Source: Candidatus Gastranaerophilales bacterium
GTDB lineage: Bacteria; Cyanobacteriota; Vampirovibrionia; Gastranaerophilales; Gastranaerophilaceae
NCBI GenBank assembly: GCA_944325515.1
Contig: CALVAO010000004.1
Location: forward strand, 103,739 to 167,738
Length of the DNA: 64,000 bases
Reading direction: 5' to 3'
The notes under the pieces are model-generated. The model searched no databases. It was given only the letters and a program-made list of their open reading frames with translations, and was not told the origin of the DNA. Position 1 is the stretch's first letter, and every line of letters begins with the position of its first letter. Shown here in pieces: positions 1 through 8,071 of this stretch. The translations under genes were made by a program, and so were the position numbers.

Positions 1-59
1 AAATAAATGTGGAATGAAAAGATATATAAGGATATTACAAAAAGAATGCGAGGTTAATT

Positions 60-218
60 ATGGTTGATAAAGATGCTGAAAGAGTAAAAGTGCTGCCTTG
101 CGCTGCCTTTAGCCCGCGGGGGGGGGGGGGGGAAAACACTCTCTATGAGCGGGTTACAGCGCACTTCTTTAACTTCCTGTGCATTACTTTTATCATTATC
201 AACTGTTGCTTATGCTAA
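60..218 (+). other. Upstream start and leader ORF broken by the poly-G tract
   Basis: An ATG at 60-62 has a GAGG ribosome-binding sequence six bases upstream (50-53). Its frame runs through the G tract and stops at TAA 216-218, which gives a peptide of about 52 residues. The ATG at 145 of the adhesin lies in another frame (85 bases away, remainder 1). With 14 or 17 G residues instead of 15, the ATG at 60 would be fused in frame to the adhesin and its signal peptide. I infer that this is the natural start of the adhesin in its ON state. Confidence 0.55.
118..132. repeat. Homopolymer tract of 15 G
   Basis: There are fifteen consecutive G residues in otherwise AT-rich DNA, between a good ribosome-binding site with start codon (50-62) and the signal-peptide coding part of the adhesin. 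Poly-G tracts of this length change length by slipped-strand mispairing in many host-associated bacteria. The exact count is also the kind of thing short-read assembly gets wrong. Confidence 0.9.
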
Positions 219-3200
219 TCCGGAAACAACAACAGAAACACCGTCTGCCGATTATGAAAAGGGATATATTTTAACACCTGTTGAAACACAAGGTGCTAAT
301 ACTATAACAAAGTACGAGTTTAATGAAGAAACCAACAAACTAGAGCCTGTTTATTATCAAGTTGATTTGGCTAAAACTGAATACGGCGAAGGGGATACAA
401 CTAAGTATTTTGAGTGGTCAAAAGATGAGTATGACAAAAATTATCTATTTGGAGAAGTAAATGAGCCTACAGAAGGTAAAACGACCATAACTGTGCATTA
501 TAATACTCCAACAGTTTCGCATAATAGGATAGAAGTGCCTGCTGGTGATACAACTTACAAAGATTCGGGGATTATTGCTGATTTTATAAATAACACTGCC
601 AGACCGAGAGGCGGTGCGATTTATAATGAAGGTTCAATAGGTAATATCATAGGTGATTTTATTGGTAATTCTGCCGCCATCTCCTCCACCTACAGCCCCT
701 CCTCTGGTGGTGCGATTTATAACAAAGGTGAAATCGGCGATATCACCGGTGATTTTATTGGTAATTCCACAGACTCCTCTGTTAACTCCTCCTCTGGCGG
801 TGCGATTTATAACGATGAGGGTGGAACAATCGGCGATATCACCGGCGATTTTATTGGTAATTACGCTGCCACCACCGACAACGAAGCCCACTCCTCTGGC
901 GGTGCGATTTATAACGATGAGGGTGGAACAATCGGCGATATCACCGGCGATTTTATTGGTAATTACGCTGCCACCACCGACAACGAAGCCCACTCCTCTG
1001 GCGGTGCGATTTATAACGATGAGGGTGGAACAATCGGCGATATCACCGGCGATTTTATTGGTAATTCCACAGACTCCTCTGGTATCTCCTCCTCTGGCGG
1101 TGCGATTTATAACAAAGGTACAATCGGCGATATCACCGGTGATTTTATTGGCAATTACGCCGTCACCACGACCCGCTACTCCTCCTATGGTGGTGCGATT
1201 TATAACAAAGGTACAATCGGCGATATCACCGGTGATTTTATTGGCAATTACGCCGTCAACACCGCCCGCTACTCCTCCTCCTCCTATGGTGGTGCGATTT
1301 ATAACGATGGGGGTGGAACAATCGGCAATATCACTGGCGATTTTATTGGTAATTCCTCCTCCTTCGATGGTGGTGCGATTTATAACGATGGGGGTGGAAC
1401 AATCGGCAATATCACTGGCGATTTTATTGGTAATTCCTCCTCCTCTGGCGGTGCGATTTATAACAAAGGTGAAATCGGCGATATCACTGGCGATTTTATT
1501 GGTAATTCCTCCTCCTCTGGCGGTGCGATTTATAACAAAGGTGAAATCGGCGATATCACTGGCGATTTTATCGGTAATTCCTCCTCCTTCGATGGTGATG
1601 CGATTTATAACAGTGGTACAATCGGTAATATTGTTAGCGATTTTATCGGTGATTCCTCCTCCTCTGGTGGTGCGATTTATAACGATGAGGGTGGAACAAT
1701 CGGCAATATCACCGGCGATTTTATCGGTAATTCCTCCTACTCTGGCGGTGCGATTTATAACAGTGGTACAATCGGTAATATTGTTAGCGATTTTATTGGG
1801 AATTCCACAGACTCCTCTGGTATCTCCTCCTCTGGCGGTGCGATTTATAACAGTGGTACAATCGGTAATATTGTTAGCGATTTTATCGGTAATTCCTCCT
1901 CCTCCACCATGCACTATGAGTCCTCTGGCGGTGCGATTTATAACAAAGGTGAAATCGGCGATATCACCGGCGATTTTATCGAGAATTCTTCCTCTCATAT
2001 CTCCAATATTTACCAAAACGTCAACTCACTTGGCGGCGCGATTTATAACAGTGGTACAATCGGTAATATTGTTGGCGATTTTATCGGTAATTCCTCCTCC
2101 TCCAGTACAGGCACCTCTCTCTATGGCGGTGCGATTTATAATAGGGGTGAAATAGGTAACATCACTGGCGATTTTATTGGGAATTACGCCTCTACTTCTA
2201 GCCAGAAGGTCTATGGCGGTGCGATTTATAACATAGGGGAAATTGGCAGTTTAGATGTAGAGGGTAATCTGGTCGGTGGGATTTCCGGCTCGTTCATTAA
2301 TAACTACGCCACAACAAAATCTACATCAAGGCTGGCTCTTGGCGGTGCAGTTTATACAACAAAAGATATGAATTTTATAGCCAACGCCCAAACCCACACA
2401 ATCAGCGGTAACTATACAGAAGACCCTACAAGAGGCAAGGTCGAAAATGCGATATTTGTAGCAACATCCTCTTCATCTTCTCCAACAATAACATTTAAAA
2501 CAGAAGATGGCGGGAAATACTTGATTTATGATCAGATAGAAGGAGGCACGGTAAGTGGTACAAATATATCGTATGATTACGGCTACAACCTTACGCTCAC
2601 AGGTGACGGAACCGGAACAATTGGTCTGTATAACGATATAATCAACGCCGATGTCAAGACGGACAATGTAACAGTTGATTTTGTTAACAACGAAACTAAG
2701 GAATATGAGTTTGTTTCAATGTCAGCGGATGAAAATACCAAGTTAAATATTGATGTTGATATTGTTTCACAAACAGCAGACCGAATAACAACCCAGGAAG
2801 ATTCTTCCGGTACAATCGGCTTAAATAAGATAAACTTTATCGGGCAATATTCCGGAACACCAATTACTGTACAAATACTTAACACACAAAATGATGATTT
2901 ACAGCTATCATTATTAGATAATATTATTACAATTCCGGATATCGGAAACACTGTATATGATGACCAAATAATAGCAGAAGCAGGTGCTATAGAGCTTGCA
3001 ACAACTAATACAACAAATGACAGTATAACAATAAAAGATAAAATCTATGATGCATTGAATGTAATTACATCAAAAAGCAGCAAGGACGAACGTAATTTCA
3101 CATTCCGCACAGCTGATAAATATGTTTTATCCACTGATCTTGAGTCTGCAGGAAGCGGAGTTTTGAACATCAACGGGCTTGGTGCAGCAAATCCTTCAAC

Positions 3201-5046
3201 AATCGATGCAAACGGGCATACGCTCTTTAATCTCAACGACGAAACTACATTAAATATCACAAACACAACAATAGAGAATGCAAAAGATTACGCTATAAAG
3301 GCTGAAAACTCTTCTTCTGCAATTAATCTAACAAACACATCTATCAAAAACACCGCAGGAACCGCGATTGCTTCCAACGTTGATGTTAATTTGACAGCAG
3401 ACAACGGTAAGAGCGAATTTAGCGGAAACACTACAGCAATCAATATGAATGACAGCGGAAAAACAATTAATATTACAGCGAAAAATGCAGGCGAAGTTGT
3501 CCTTGATGATGAAATAACCGGAACATCTCTATATAATCTTAAACTGACAGGTGATAAAACCGGCAAAGTTACATTGAATAATAAAGTATCTAATGCTAAC
3601 ACGACATTAGAGGAAGTAACACTTCATCTAACCAAAGCTGATATTTTAGCCTCCTCAACGTTGACAGCCAATTCCGGTCATTTGTCTTTGATGAACGGTA
3701 TAGCAGAAACACAGGTTATGCAGGGCATGAATATCAACGGACATTTGGGAATGAGTGTTGATGTTGACCTTCAGGCAGCCAAGATGGATAGATTGCCGGA
3801 GAATGTTGTAGTATCACCGGACGCGCAAATTGACGTAGAATACCTTAATCTATTAAATGACGCAAAAGGAGATAAAACAGATATCCAATTTGCGGACAAG
3901 AGTTATTCCAACCAAGTAAGCTACACCGGAGACAACGAGGTTATGTACAAGGGAACAGCTTATTCTCCAATCTACAAATATGATGTAAGCTACAATAAAG
4001 ATGATGGTTTCTTCACTTTCTTGAGAGGTGGTGCCTCAAGCGGTAACGCGTCAGATAGTTTCAACCCATCCGTATTATCCACGGGCGTAACCTCCCAAGC
4101 GGGAGCCTATGCAACTCAGATGAACACATTCCATTATGCGTTCCAGCATCTTGATAACTTTATGAACCTTCCGTATATGGAGAGATTAGCAATCAAGAAC
4201 CAGAACCGCTATGCATTAACCTCCAGCGCAGAAAGCGGAATCTTCTCCCCGACATATGCGGAAAATTTAGGCGCCAGCTACTGGATAAAACCGTATGTAA
4301 GCTTTGAAAGCATTCCGTTAAACAATGGTCCGAAAGTAGATAATATCAACTATGGTACACTAATCGGTTTTGACGGAGAAATGAAACCTATAGCACACGG
4401 GTTTGACCGTGTATTGAGCGGATATGTCGGCTACAACGGCGCAAGCCAGTCCTACAGCGGTGTAGACAGTTACCAAAACGGCGGCTTATTAGGCGGAACA
4501 ATGTTCTTGTACAAAGGAAACTTCTTTAACGCAACAACCTTATCCGCCGGTGCAAGTATAGGCGAAAACCATAATATGTACGGCAACGAAGATTTTACCA
4601 TGTTACTTGCCGGAATCGGCAACAGGTTAGGTTACAACTTTGAGTTCAAGGGGGGAAAATATATAATCCAGCCGTCGATGTTAATGAGTTATACGTTTGT
4701 AAATACTTTTGATTACACAAACTCTGCCGGATTGAATGTAGAAAGCGACCCGATGCATGTTATACAGTTAAGCCCCGGGGTTAAATTCATTATGAATACA
4801 AAGAACGGATGGCAGCCGTATGCAACAGTTAATATGGTTTGGAATATACTTAACAAAACCAGTGTGACTGCAAATAGTGTCCGCCTGCCGGAAATGAGTG
4901 TTGACCCGTATGTCCAGTATGGCGTGGGGATTCAAAAACGAATCAAAGACAAGTTTGTAGCATTCGGTCAAGCTCTGGTATCCAACGGCGGACGTAACGG
5001 CGTATCTCTGACCTTCGGCTTGAGATGGTTCCTCGGAAAAGAATAA
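145..5046 (+). CDS. Giant autotransporter-like adhesin with Pmp-like GGAIYN/FIGN repeats
   Basis: This 1633-residue protein is probably a surface-exposed type V secreted adhesin. A signal peptide covers residues 1-24 (hydrophobic core SCALLLSLSTVAYA, cleavage after AYA). Residues about 155-740 hold some 19 units of the form GGAIYN...IGDITGDFIGN, reminiscent of the GGA[I/L] and FxxN motifs of chlamydial Pmp passengers and expected to form a parallel beta-helix. Residues about 760-1330 are Asn/Thr-rich and also beta-helix-like. The last 290 residues or so look like an autotransporter beta-barrel: alternating aromatic strands ending in GLRWFLGKE, so the terminal aromatic is a few residues from the end. 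The ATG at 145 has no normal ribosome-binding site, only the G tract; an in-frame start at 60 would need a G-tract length change. No gene follows within the unit. Passenger-barrel architecture is confident, the ligand is unknown. Confidence 0.85.
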   Translation: MSGLQRTSLTSCALLLSLSTVAYANPETTTETPSADYEKGYILTPVETQGANTITKYEFNEETNKLEPVYYQVDLAKTEYGEGDTTKYFEWSKDEYDKNYLFGEVNEPTEGKTTITVHYNTPTVSHNRIEVPAGDTTYKDSGIIADFINNTARPRGGAIYNEGSIGNIIGDFIGNSAAISSTYSPSSGGAIYNKGEIGDITGDFIGNSTDSSVNSSSGGAIYNDEGGTIGDITGDFIGNYAATTDNEAHSSGGAIYNDEGGTIGDITGDFIGNYAATTDNEAHSSGGAIYNDEGGTIGDITGDFIGNSTDSSGISSSGGAIYNKGTIGDITGDFIGNYAVTTTRYSSYGGAIYNKGTIGDITGDFIGNYAVNTARYSSSSYGGAIYNDGGGTIGNITGDFIGNSSSFDGGAIYNDGGGTIGNITGDFIGNSSSSGGAIYNKGEIGDITGDFIGNSSSSGGAIYNKGEIGDITGDFIGNSSSFDGDAIYNSGTIGNIVSDFIGDSSSSGGAIYNDEGGTIGNITGDFIGNSSYSGGAIYNSGTIGNIVSDFIGNSTDSSGISSSGGAIYNSGTIGNIVSDFIGNSSSSTMHYESSGGAIYNKGEIGDITGDFIENSSSHISNIYQNVNSLGGAIYNSGTIGNIVGDFIGNSSSSSTGTSLYGGAIYNRGEIGNITGDFIGNYASTSSQKVYGGAIYNIGEIGSLDVEGNLVGGISGSFINNYATTKSTSRLALGGAVYTTKDMNFIANAQTHTISGNYTEDPTRGKVENAIFVATSSSSSPTITFKTEDGGKYLIYDQIEGGTVSGTNISYDYGYNLTLTGDGTGTIGLYNDIINADVKTDNVTVDFVNNETKEYEFVSMSADENTKLNIDVDIVSQTADRITTQEDSSGTIGLNKINFIGQYSGTPITVQILNTQNDDLQLSLLDNIITIPDIGNTVYDDQIIAEAGAIELATTNTTNDSITIKDKIYDALNVITSKSSKDERNFTFRTADKYVLSTDLESAGSGVLNINGLGAANPSTIDANGHTLFNLNDETTLNITNTTIENAKDYAIKAENSSSAINLTNTSIKNTAGTAIASNVDVNLTADNGKSEFSGNTTAINMNDSGKTINITAKNAGEVVLDDEITGTSLYNLKLTGDKTGKVTLNNKVSNANTTLEEVTLHLTKADILASSTLTANSGHLSLMNGIAETQVMQGMNINGHLGMSVDVDLQAAKMDRLPENVVVSPDAQIDVEYLNLLNDAKGDKTDIQFADKSYSNQVSYTGDNEVMYKGTAYSPIYKYDVSYNKDDGFFTFLRGGASSGNASDSFNPSVLSTGVTSQAGAYATQMNTFHYAFQHLDNFMNLPYMERLAIKNQNRYALTSSAESGIFSPTYAENLGASYWIKPYVSFESIPLNNGPKVDNINYGTLIGFDGEMKPIAHGFDRVLSGYVGYNGASQSYSGVDSYQNGGLLGGTMFLYKGNFFNATTLSAGASIGENHNMYGNEDFTMLLAGIGNRLGYNFEFKGGKYIIQPSMLMSYTFVNTFDYTNSAGLNVESDPMHVIQLSPGVKFIMNTKNGWQPYATVNMVWNILNKTSVTANSVRLPEMSVDPYVQYGVGIQKRIKDKFVAFGQALVSNGGRNGVSLTFGLRWFLGKE
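801..1004 (+). repeat. Perfect 102-bp tandem duplication in the adhesin passenger
   Basis: Bases 801-902 and 903-1004 are identical. Each encodes one 34-residue GGAIYN/FIGN unit, and a third copy begins at 1005 and continues identically for about 60 bases. Because the length is a multiple of three, gain or loss of units keeps the frame. Less perfect units fill 610-2240. Absence of any silent difference implies recent duplication or conversion. Confidence 0.9.
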
Positions 5047-5152
5047 GCTATATTTCTTTCTCTTTCTAGTGTTTTTCTTTTTTTGCAAATAAAAGTAAGT
5101 ATCGGTGCGCTACTTCCAAGAACATCATAAGAATAAAACCGATACATGTGCA

Positions 5153-5245
5153 GAGTGCAAATTTTTGCACCAATATTTTTCATAAACAAAAAATACACAC
5201 GGACAATTTTTTAATCCAATAATGGTGCAATGAATTGCACCCTAC
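5153..5245. repeat. Dispersed TTGCACC element, copy 1
   Basis: This is a sequence of about 90 bp bounded by two small hairpins (GTGCAAATTTTTGCAC and GGTGCAATGAATTGCACC). A second copy in opposite orientation lies at 61835-61922. The outer ends are inverted repeats of GGGTGCAA, so the unit resembles a REP doublet or a very small MITE. It encodes nothing. The rest of the gap between the adhesin and speD holds the CCCCTCGCCCC repeat and the speD promoter. Confidence 0.75.
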
Positions 5246-5285
5246 TGCTGCTACAGCTCAAACTTGCACAATAAGTACACTTCAT

Positions 5286-5325
5286 CCCCTCGCCCCTTGT
5301 GGGAGAGGGTTATGGAGAGGGGTTT
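5286..5325. repeat. CCCCTCGCCCCTTGTGGGAG repeat, copy 1
   Basis: This GC-rich palindromic repeat stands out in AT-rich intergenic DNA. It starts CCCCTCGCCCC and ends GGAGAGGGG, so the outer arms pair. Related copies are at 58534-58570, 61685-61720, 63766-63783, 63837-63887 and 63909-63930. Confidence 0.8.
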
Positions 5326-5383
5326 GTATGTTTTTATAACGCTAGAAAAAACATAAATTGTAGAAGCATATTGTAACAATTTC

Positions 5384-5411
5384 TTTACAAACATGAGAAA
5401 AAGTGTAAAAT
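5384..5411 (+). promoter_or_regulatory. Predicted sigma-70 promoter of speD
   Basis: TTTACA (5384-5389) and TAAAAT (5406-5411) are separated by 16 bases, about 90 bases upstream of the speD start. The match is reasonable but unproven in such AT-rich DNA. A short hairpin, GGTGT...GCACC at 5465-5480, lies in the leader. Confidence 0.4.
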
Positions 5412-5502
5412 GTACAAATTTTTTGTTTTTTATAGTAATATATAGAAGTTAGTAAAAATTGATTGGTGTGGTAATGCACCGGTAGTAAAGGAGGCACATG
5501 AA

Positions 5503-5961
5503 TTGACAATTGTATCATCATCGCTCGACGAGCTTGAAAAGCAGAACTTGGACAAAGTAAACTTGGGACAGCATGTCCTGGCAGAATTTTTTGAGTGTGA
5601 CCCAAATACACTTAATAGTAATGATAAAGTAGAAAAGTACATGATAGACGCGGCTCTTGAGTGCGGTGCCACAATCGTTCAAAAGTGCTTTCATATGTTT
5701 AATCCCTATGGAGTAAGCGGCGTGGTTATTATATCAGAAAGCCACCTTGCAATTCATACTTGGCCGGAACTAGGCTACGCAGCAGTTGATTTATTTACCT
5801 GCGGCACAAAGTGTGATCCAAAAGTAGCATATGAATTCTTGAAGAAAAAATTTAACTCTAAAAAAGCTTCTTTTACAGAACTTAAAAGAGGCATTATAGA
5901 TAGAGAAACTTTAAAACTTGCTGAACAGCCTTTTGAAATAGCAGAGCAGTTTGAAGGTTAA
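5503..5961 (+). CDS. speD: S-adenosylmethionine decarboxylase proenzyme
   Basis: This cytosolic enzyme makes decarboxylated S-adenosylmethionine, the aminopropyl donor for spermidine. At 152 residues it is a bacterial class 1B enzyme. The self-cleavage site is visible as SESHLAIHTWPE: cleavage between Glu79 and Ser80 would give the pyruvoyl group, and His85 and Cys100 (DLFTCG) are the expected catalytic residues. The start is a TTG: AAAGGAGG ends eight bases before it, and the ATG four bases earlier opens only the two-codon frame ATG-AAT-TGA. Spermidine synthase is not in the window. The gene is monocistronic, with a promoter upstream and a strong terminator directly downstream. Confidence 0.95.
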   Translation: MTIVSSSLDELEKQNLDKVNLGQHVLAEFFECDPNTLNSNDKVEKYMIDAALECGATIVQKCFHMFNPYGVSGVVIISESHLAIHTWPELGYAAVDLFTCGTKCDPKVAYEFLKKKFNSKKASFTELKRGIIDRETLKLAEQPFEIAEQFEG

Positions 5962-5977
5962 AACTCTTAAAATAAAC

Positions 5978-6013
5978 AAAGAGAGGCTTGAAAAAAATTC
6001 AGCCTCTCTTTTT
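5978..6013 (+). terminator. Rho-independent terminator of speD
   Basis: An 11-bp perfect stem (5978-5988 with 6001-6011) is followed by a T run. It sits just after the speD stop and just before the end of the convergent GNAT gene, so it may serve both. Confidence 0.85.
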
Positions 6014-6035
6014 GTTTTGTTGTAAACACCGGCTA

Positions 6036-6506
6036 TTATGCATTATATTCCATTATGTAATCATCCATCACAAAGCCGCTGCCAATATCTGTCACTACGC
6101 TGTCAATAACCTTAAACCCGTATTTAAAATAAGCATCTATTGTATTTTTATTGTACTTATTGACTGTTAGCCTTATTTTAGGGAAATTCATTGCTTTTAA
6201 CAGTTCTACTGTCTTTCTGCCAAGACCCTTATGCCGGTATTTTTTTAAAAGATAAAGTTTTGACAAAAATAAATAATCCCCTTTATCCGAAATACCTGTA
6301 TATCCTGCATTTTTACCGTCTTCAACTATAAAATAATATGTATATTGTTCATTTTTAATCTGTTCTTCAATCGCTTTTTGTGACTGAAATTTTTCTATCA
6401 TATAATTGATTTGTTCTTCTGATAATATACAAGTCCAGTATTCATGCCAGATTTCTGCTGCTAAATCGGCTAGCTGCTTTATGTCATTGACTTTAACTAA
6501 TTCCAT
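6036..6506 (-). CDS. GNAT-family N-acetyltransferase
   Basis: This 156-residue single-domain acetyltransferase should use acetyl-CoA. The acetyl-CoA pyrophosphate-binding motif is seen as KKYRHKGLGRK, preceded by the strand LFLSKLYLL (a typical beta4) and followed by the NKYNKNTIDAYFKYGF pattern (beta6/alpha4, with the Tyr often acting as general acid). The substrate cannot be deduced. It converges on speD and is divergent from the small FG-motif gene, with which it shares a 65-bp upstream region. No clear ribosome-binding site precedes the ATG. Confidence 0.85.
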   Translation of the reverse strand: MELVKVNDIKQLADLAAEIWHEYWTCILSEEQINYMIEKFQSQKAIEEQIKNEQYTYYFIVEDGKNAGYTGISDKGDYLFLSKLYLLKKYRHKGLGRKTVELLKAMNFPKIRLTVNKYNKNTIDAYFKYGFKVIDSVVTDIGSGFVMDDYIMEYNA

Positions 6507-6525
6507 AAAACAATAATAACATAAA

Positions 6526-6556
6526 TTGACAAAAAATATTTTTAGAGGTTTTATAT
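6526..6556 (+). promoter_or_regulatory. Possible promoter of the 6572 gene
   Basis: A perfect TTGACA at 6526-6531 is followed by an AT-rich -10 region around 6550-6556 (TTATAT). The spacing of 18-19 is slightly long. It lies 16 bases before the start codon, so the leader would be very short. Confidence 0.35.
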
Positions 6557-6571
6557 AAACAAGGAGTACAT

Positions 6572-6853
6572 ATGACTAATATAAATTTCGGTTCAACATA
6601 TAAAATTCCCGTAACCCAATGGGGAATCAATAATACAAAAAAAGTACAATTAAAGAATCTTATAAGCGCGCATAATGGTCTTGTAACAAAAGGCAAAGAT
6701 AGTTATGCACTGGTTTCTATTTTAGACAAAAAAGATTTAAGTTTTATTCGAAGATTAAGAAAAATCGGATATTACAGTTTTGAAAAATATGAAGGCGAAA
6801 AAATACCGAAAGATTCTCTTGAATTACATATAAAAAATGCACGGAAATTTTAA
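6572..6853 (+). CDS. Small hypothetical protein with N-terminal NINFGSTY motif
   Basis: I do not recognise a known domain in this basic 93-residue protein. It opens with NINFGSTYKIPVTQ, one of several short F-K-G or F-G motifs found near the N termini of otherwise unrelated proteins in this window. The rest is a mixed alpha/beta, Lys-rich sequence with no signal peptide or membrane segment. AAGGAG lies seven bases before the ATG. A weak hairpin (AAAAATGC...GCATTTTT, 6833-6867) overlaps the stop and may be a terminator. Confidence 0.75.
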   Translation: MTNINFGSTYKIPVTQWGINNTKKVQLKNLISAHNGLVTKGKDSYALVSILDKKDLSFIRRLRKIGYYSFEKYEGEKIPKDSLELHIKNARKF

Positions 6854-6881
6854 TCCCGCGCATTTTTCAAAGATTATTTTA

Positions 6882-8057
6882 TTAGTGGCAAAGAGCCAGT
6901 AATACGCCTGCTGCTACAGCTGAACCGATTACACCTGCTACATTCGGTCCCATTGCGTGCATAAGCAGGAAGTTTTGAGGATTAGCTTCCTGTCCGACTT
7001 TGTTAGATACACGTGCTGCCATTGGTACGGCTGAAACCCCTGCAGAGCCGATAAGCGGATTGATTTTTTCTTTTGAAAATAAGTTCATAATTTTCGCCAT
7101 AATTACTCCTCCAGCTGTAGCCAGAGAAAATGCTATGATACCTAATATCAAAATAAACAGCGTTTGTACTGTCAAAAACTGGTCAGAAGAGAGTTTTGAG
7201 CCCACAGATAAGCCTAAAAATATTGTTACAATATTAATTAAAGCATTCTGCATTGTATCCGATAATCTTTCTACCACACCGCATTCTTTACATAAATTAC
7301 CGAAGGTCAAAGCTCCGATAAGCGGGCAGGCATCAGGTAACAGAATTACACATAATAGAAGTACAAGGAGAGGAAATACAATTTTCTCTCTTTTTGAAAC
7401 ATCTCTAAGTTGTGTCATCTGGATTTTTCGTTCTTCTTTTGTAGTAAGAAGTTTCATAATTGGCGGCTGAATTACAGGAACAAGAGCCATATATGAATAC
7501 GCTGAAACTGCAATTGCCCCTAGAAGTTCGGGCGCAAGCCTTGAAGTTACGAATATTGATGTCGGTCCGTCAGCACCGCCTATAATTCCGATAGCGGCAG
7601 ATTGCGGCAGAGTAAACCCGAATAAGCAGAGTGCCATAAGAAGTGCTCCGAATATACCGAATTGAGCGGCACCGCCAAGAAGAGCTGTTTTAGGGTTAGC
7701 AATCAAAGGTCCGAAGTCTGTCATAGCACCAACGCCCATAAAGATTATTAATGGAAATAAGCCTTTATGAATACCGGCTTCATAAATAATACCTAAAAAC
7801 CCGTTAGCGCCTGCAATATCGCACACCGGTATATTTGATAATAATCCACCGAATGCAATAGGAACAAGAAGAAGCGGTTCAAATTGTTTCTTAATGCCAA
7901 GCCATAAAAGGAATAAGCATACAAGAATCATTATCCAGCTTCCGTGCATATGCAAGAACTGTTCAAAACCGTTTGTAATCGCAGGGTCTGCAGGTTTTAC
8001 AAAATTCATTAGACCTGTAGACTGCCAGAGAGTAAGTAAACCTTCCGTAATATTCAT
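6882..8057 (-). CDS. oadB: Na+-translocating decarboxylase beta subunit (OadB type)
   Basis: This 391-residue inner-membrane protein couples decarboxylation of carboxybiotin to Na+ export. Many hydrophobic segments run through its length. The family signatures are clear: [17 protein letters not shown] (residues about 104-120, carrying the conserved Asp of the ion path), [16 protein letters not shown] in the middle, and the C-terminal [13 protein letters not shown] and [17 protein letters not shown]. It lies 14 bases downstream of oadA in the same operon. The length is at the short end for the family (about 375-430). The gamma subunit (OadG), a small single-TM protein, is not beside it. Confidence 0.93.
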   Translation of the reverse strand: MNITEGLLTLWQSTGLMNFVKPADPAITNGFEQFLHMHGSWIMILVCLFLLWLGIKKQFEPLLLVPIAFGGLLSNIPVCDIAGANGFLGIIYEAGIHKGLFPLIIFMGVGAMTDFGPLIANPKTALLGGAAQFGIFGALLMALCLFGFTLPQSAAIGIIGGADGPTSIFVTSRLAPELLGAIAVSAYSYMALVPVIQPPIMKLLTTKEERKIQMTQLRDVSKREKIVFPLLVLLLCVILLPDACPLIGALTFGNLCKECGVVERLSDTMQNALINIVTIFLGLSVGSKLSSDQFLTVQTLFILILGIIAFSLATAGGVIMAKIMNLFSKEKINPLIGSAGVSAVPMAARVSNKVGQEANPQNFLLMHAMGPNVAGVIGSAVAAGVLLALCH

Positions 8058-8071
8058 TATTTACCCCCTCT

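Noticed and set aside
634..2016. Long leftward open frame of 460 codons inside the adhesin
   Set aside because: It is the antisense shadow of the repeat array, whose units are multiples of three, so every frame stays open. It has no ribosome-binding site and its composition is repetitive.
653..2155. Rightward 500-codon open frame inside the adhesin in another frame
   Set aside because: This also arises from the repeat periodicity (ILLVILPPSPPP-type translation). There is no start context and no domain.
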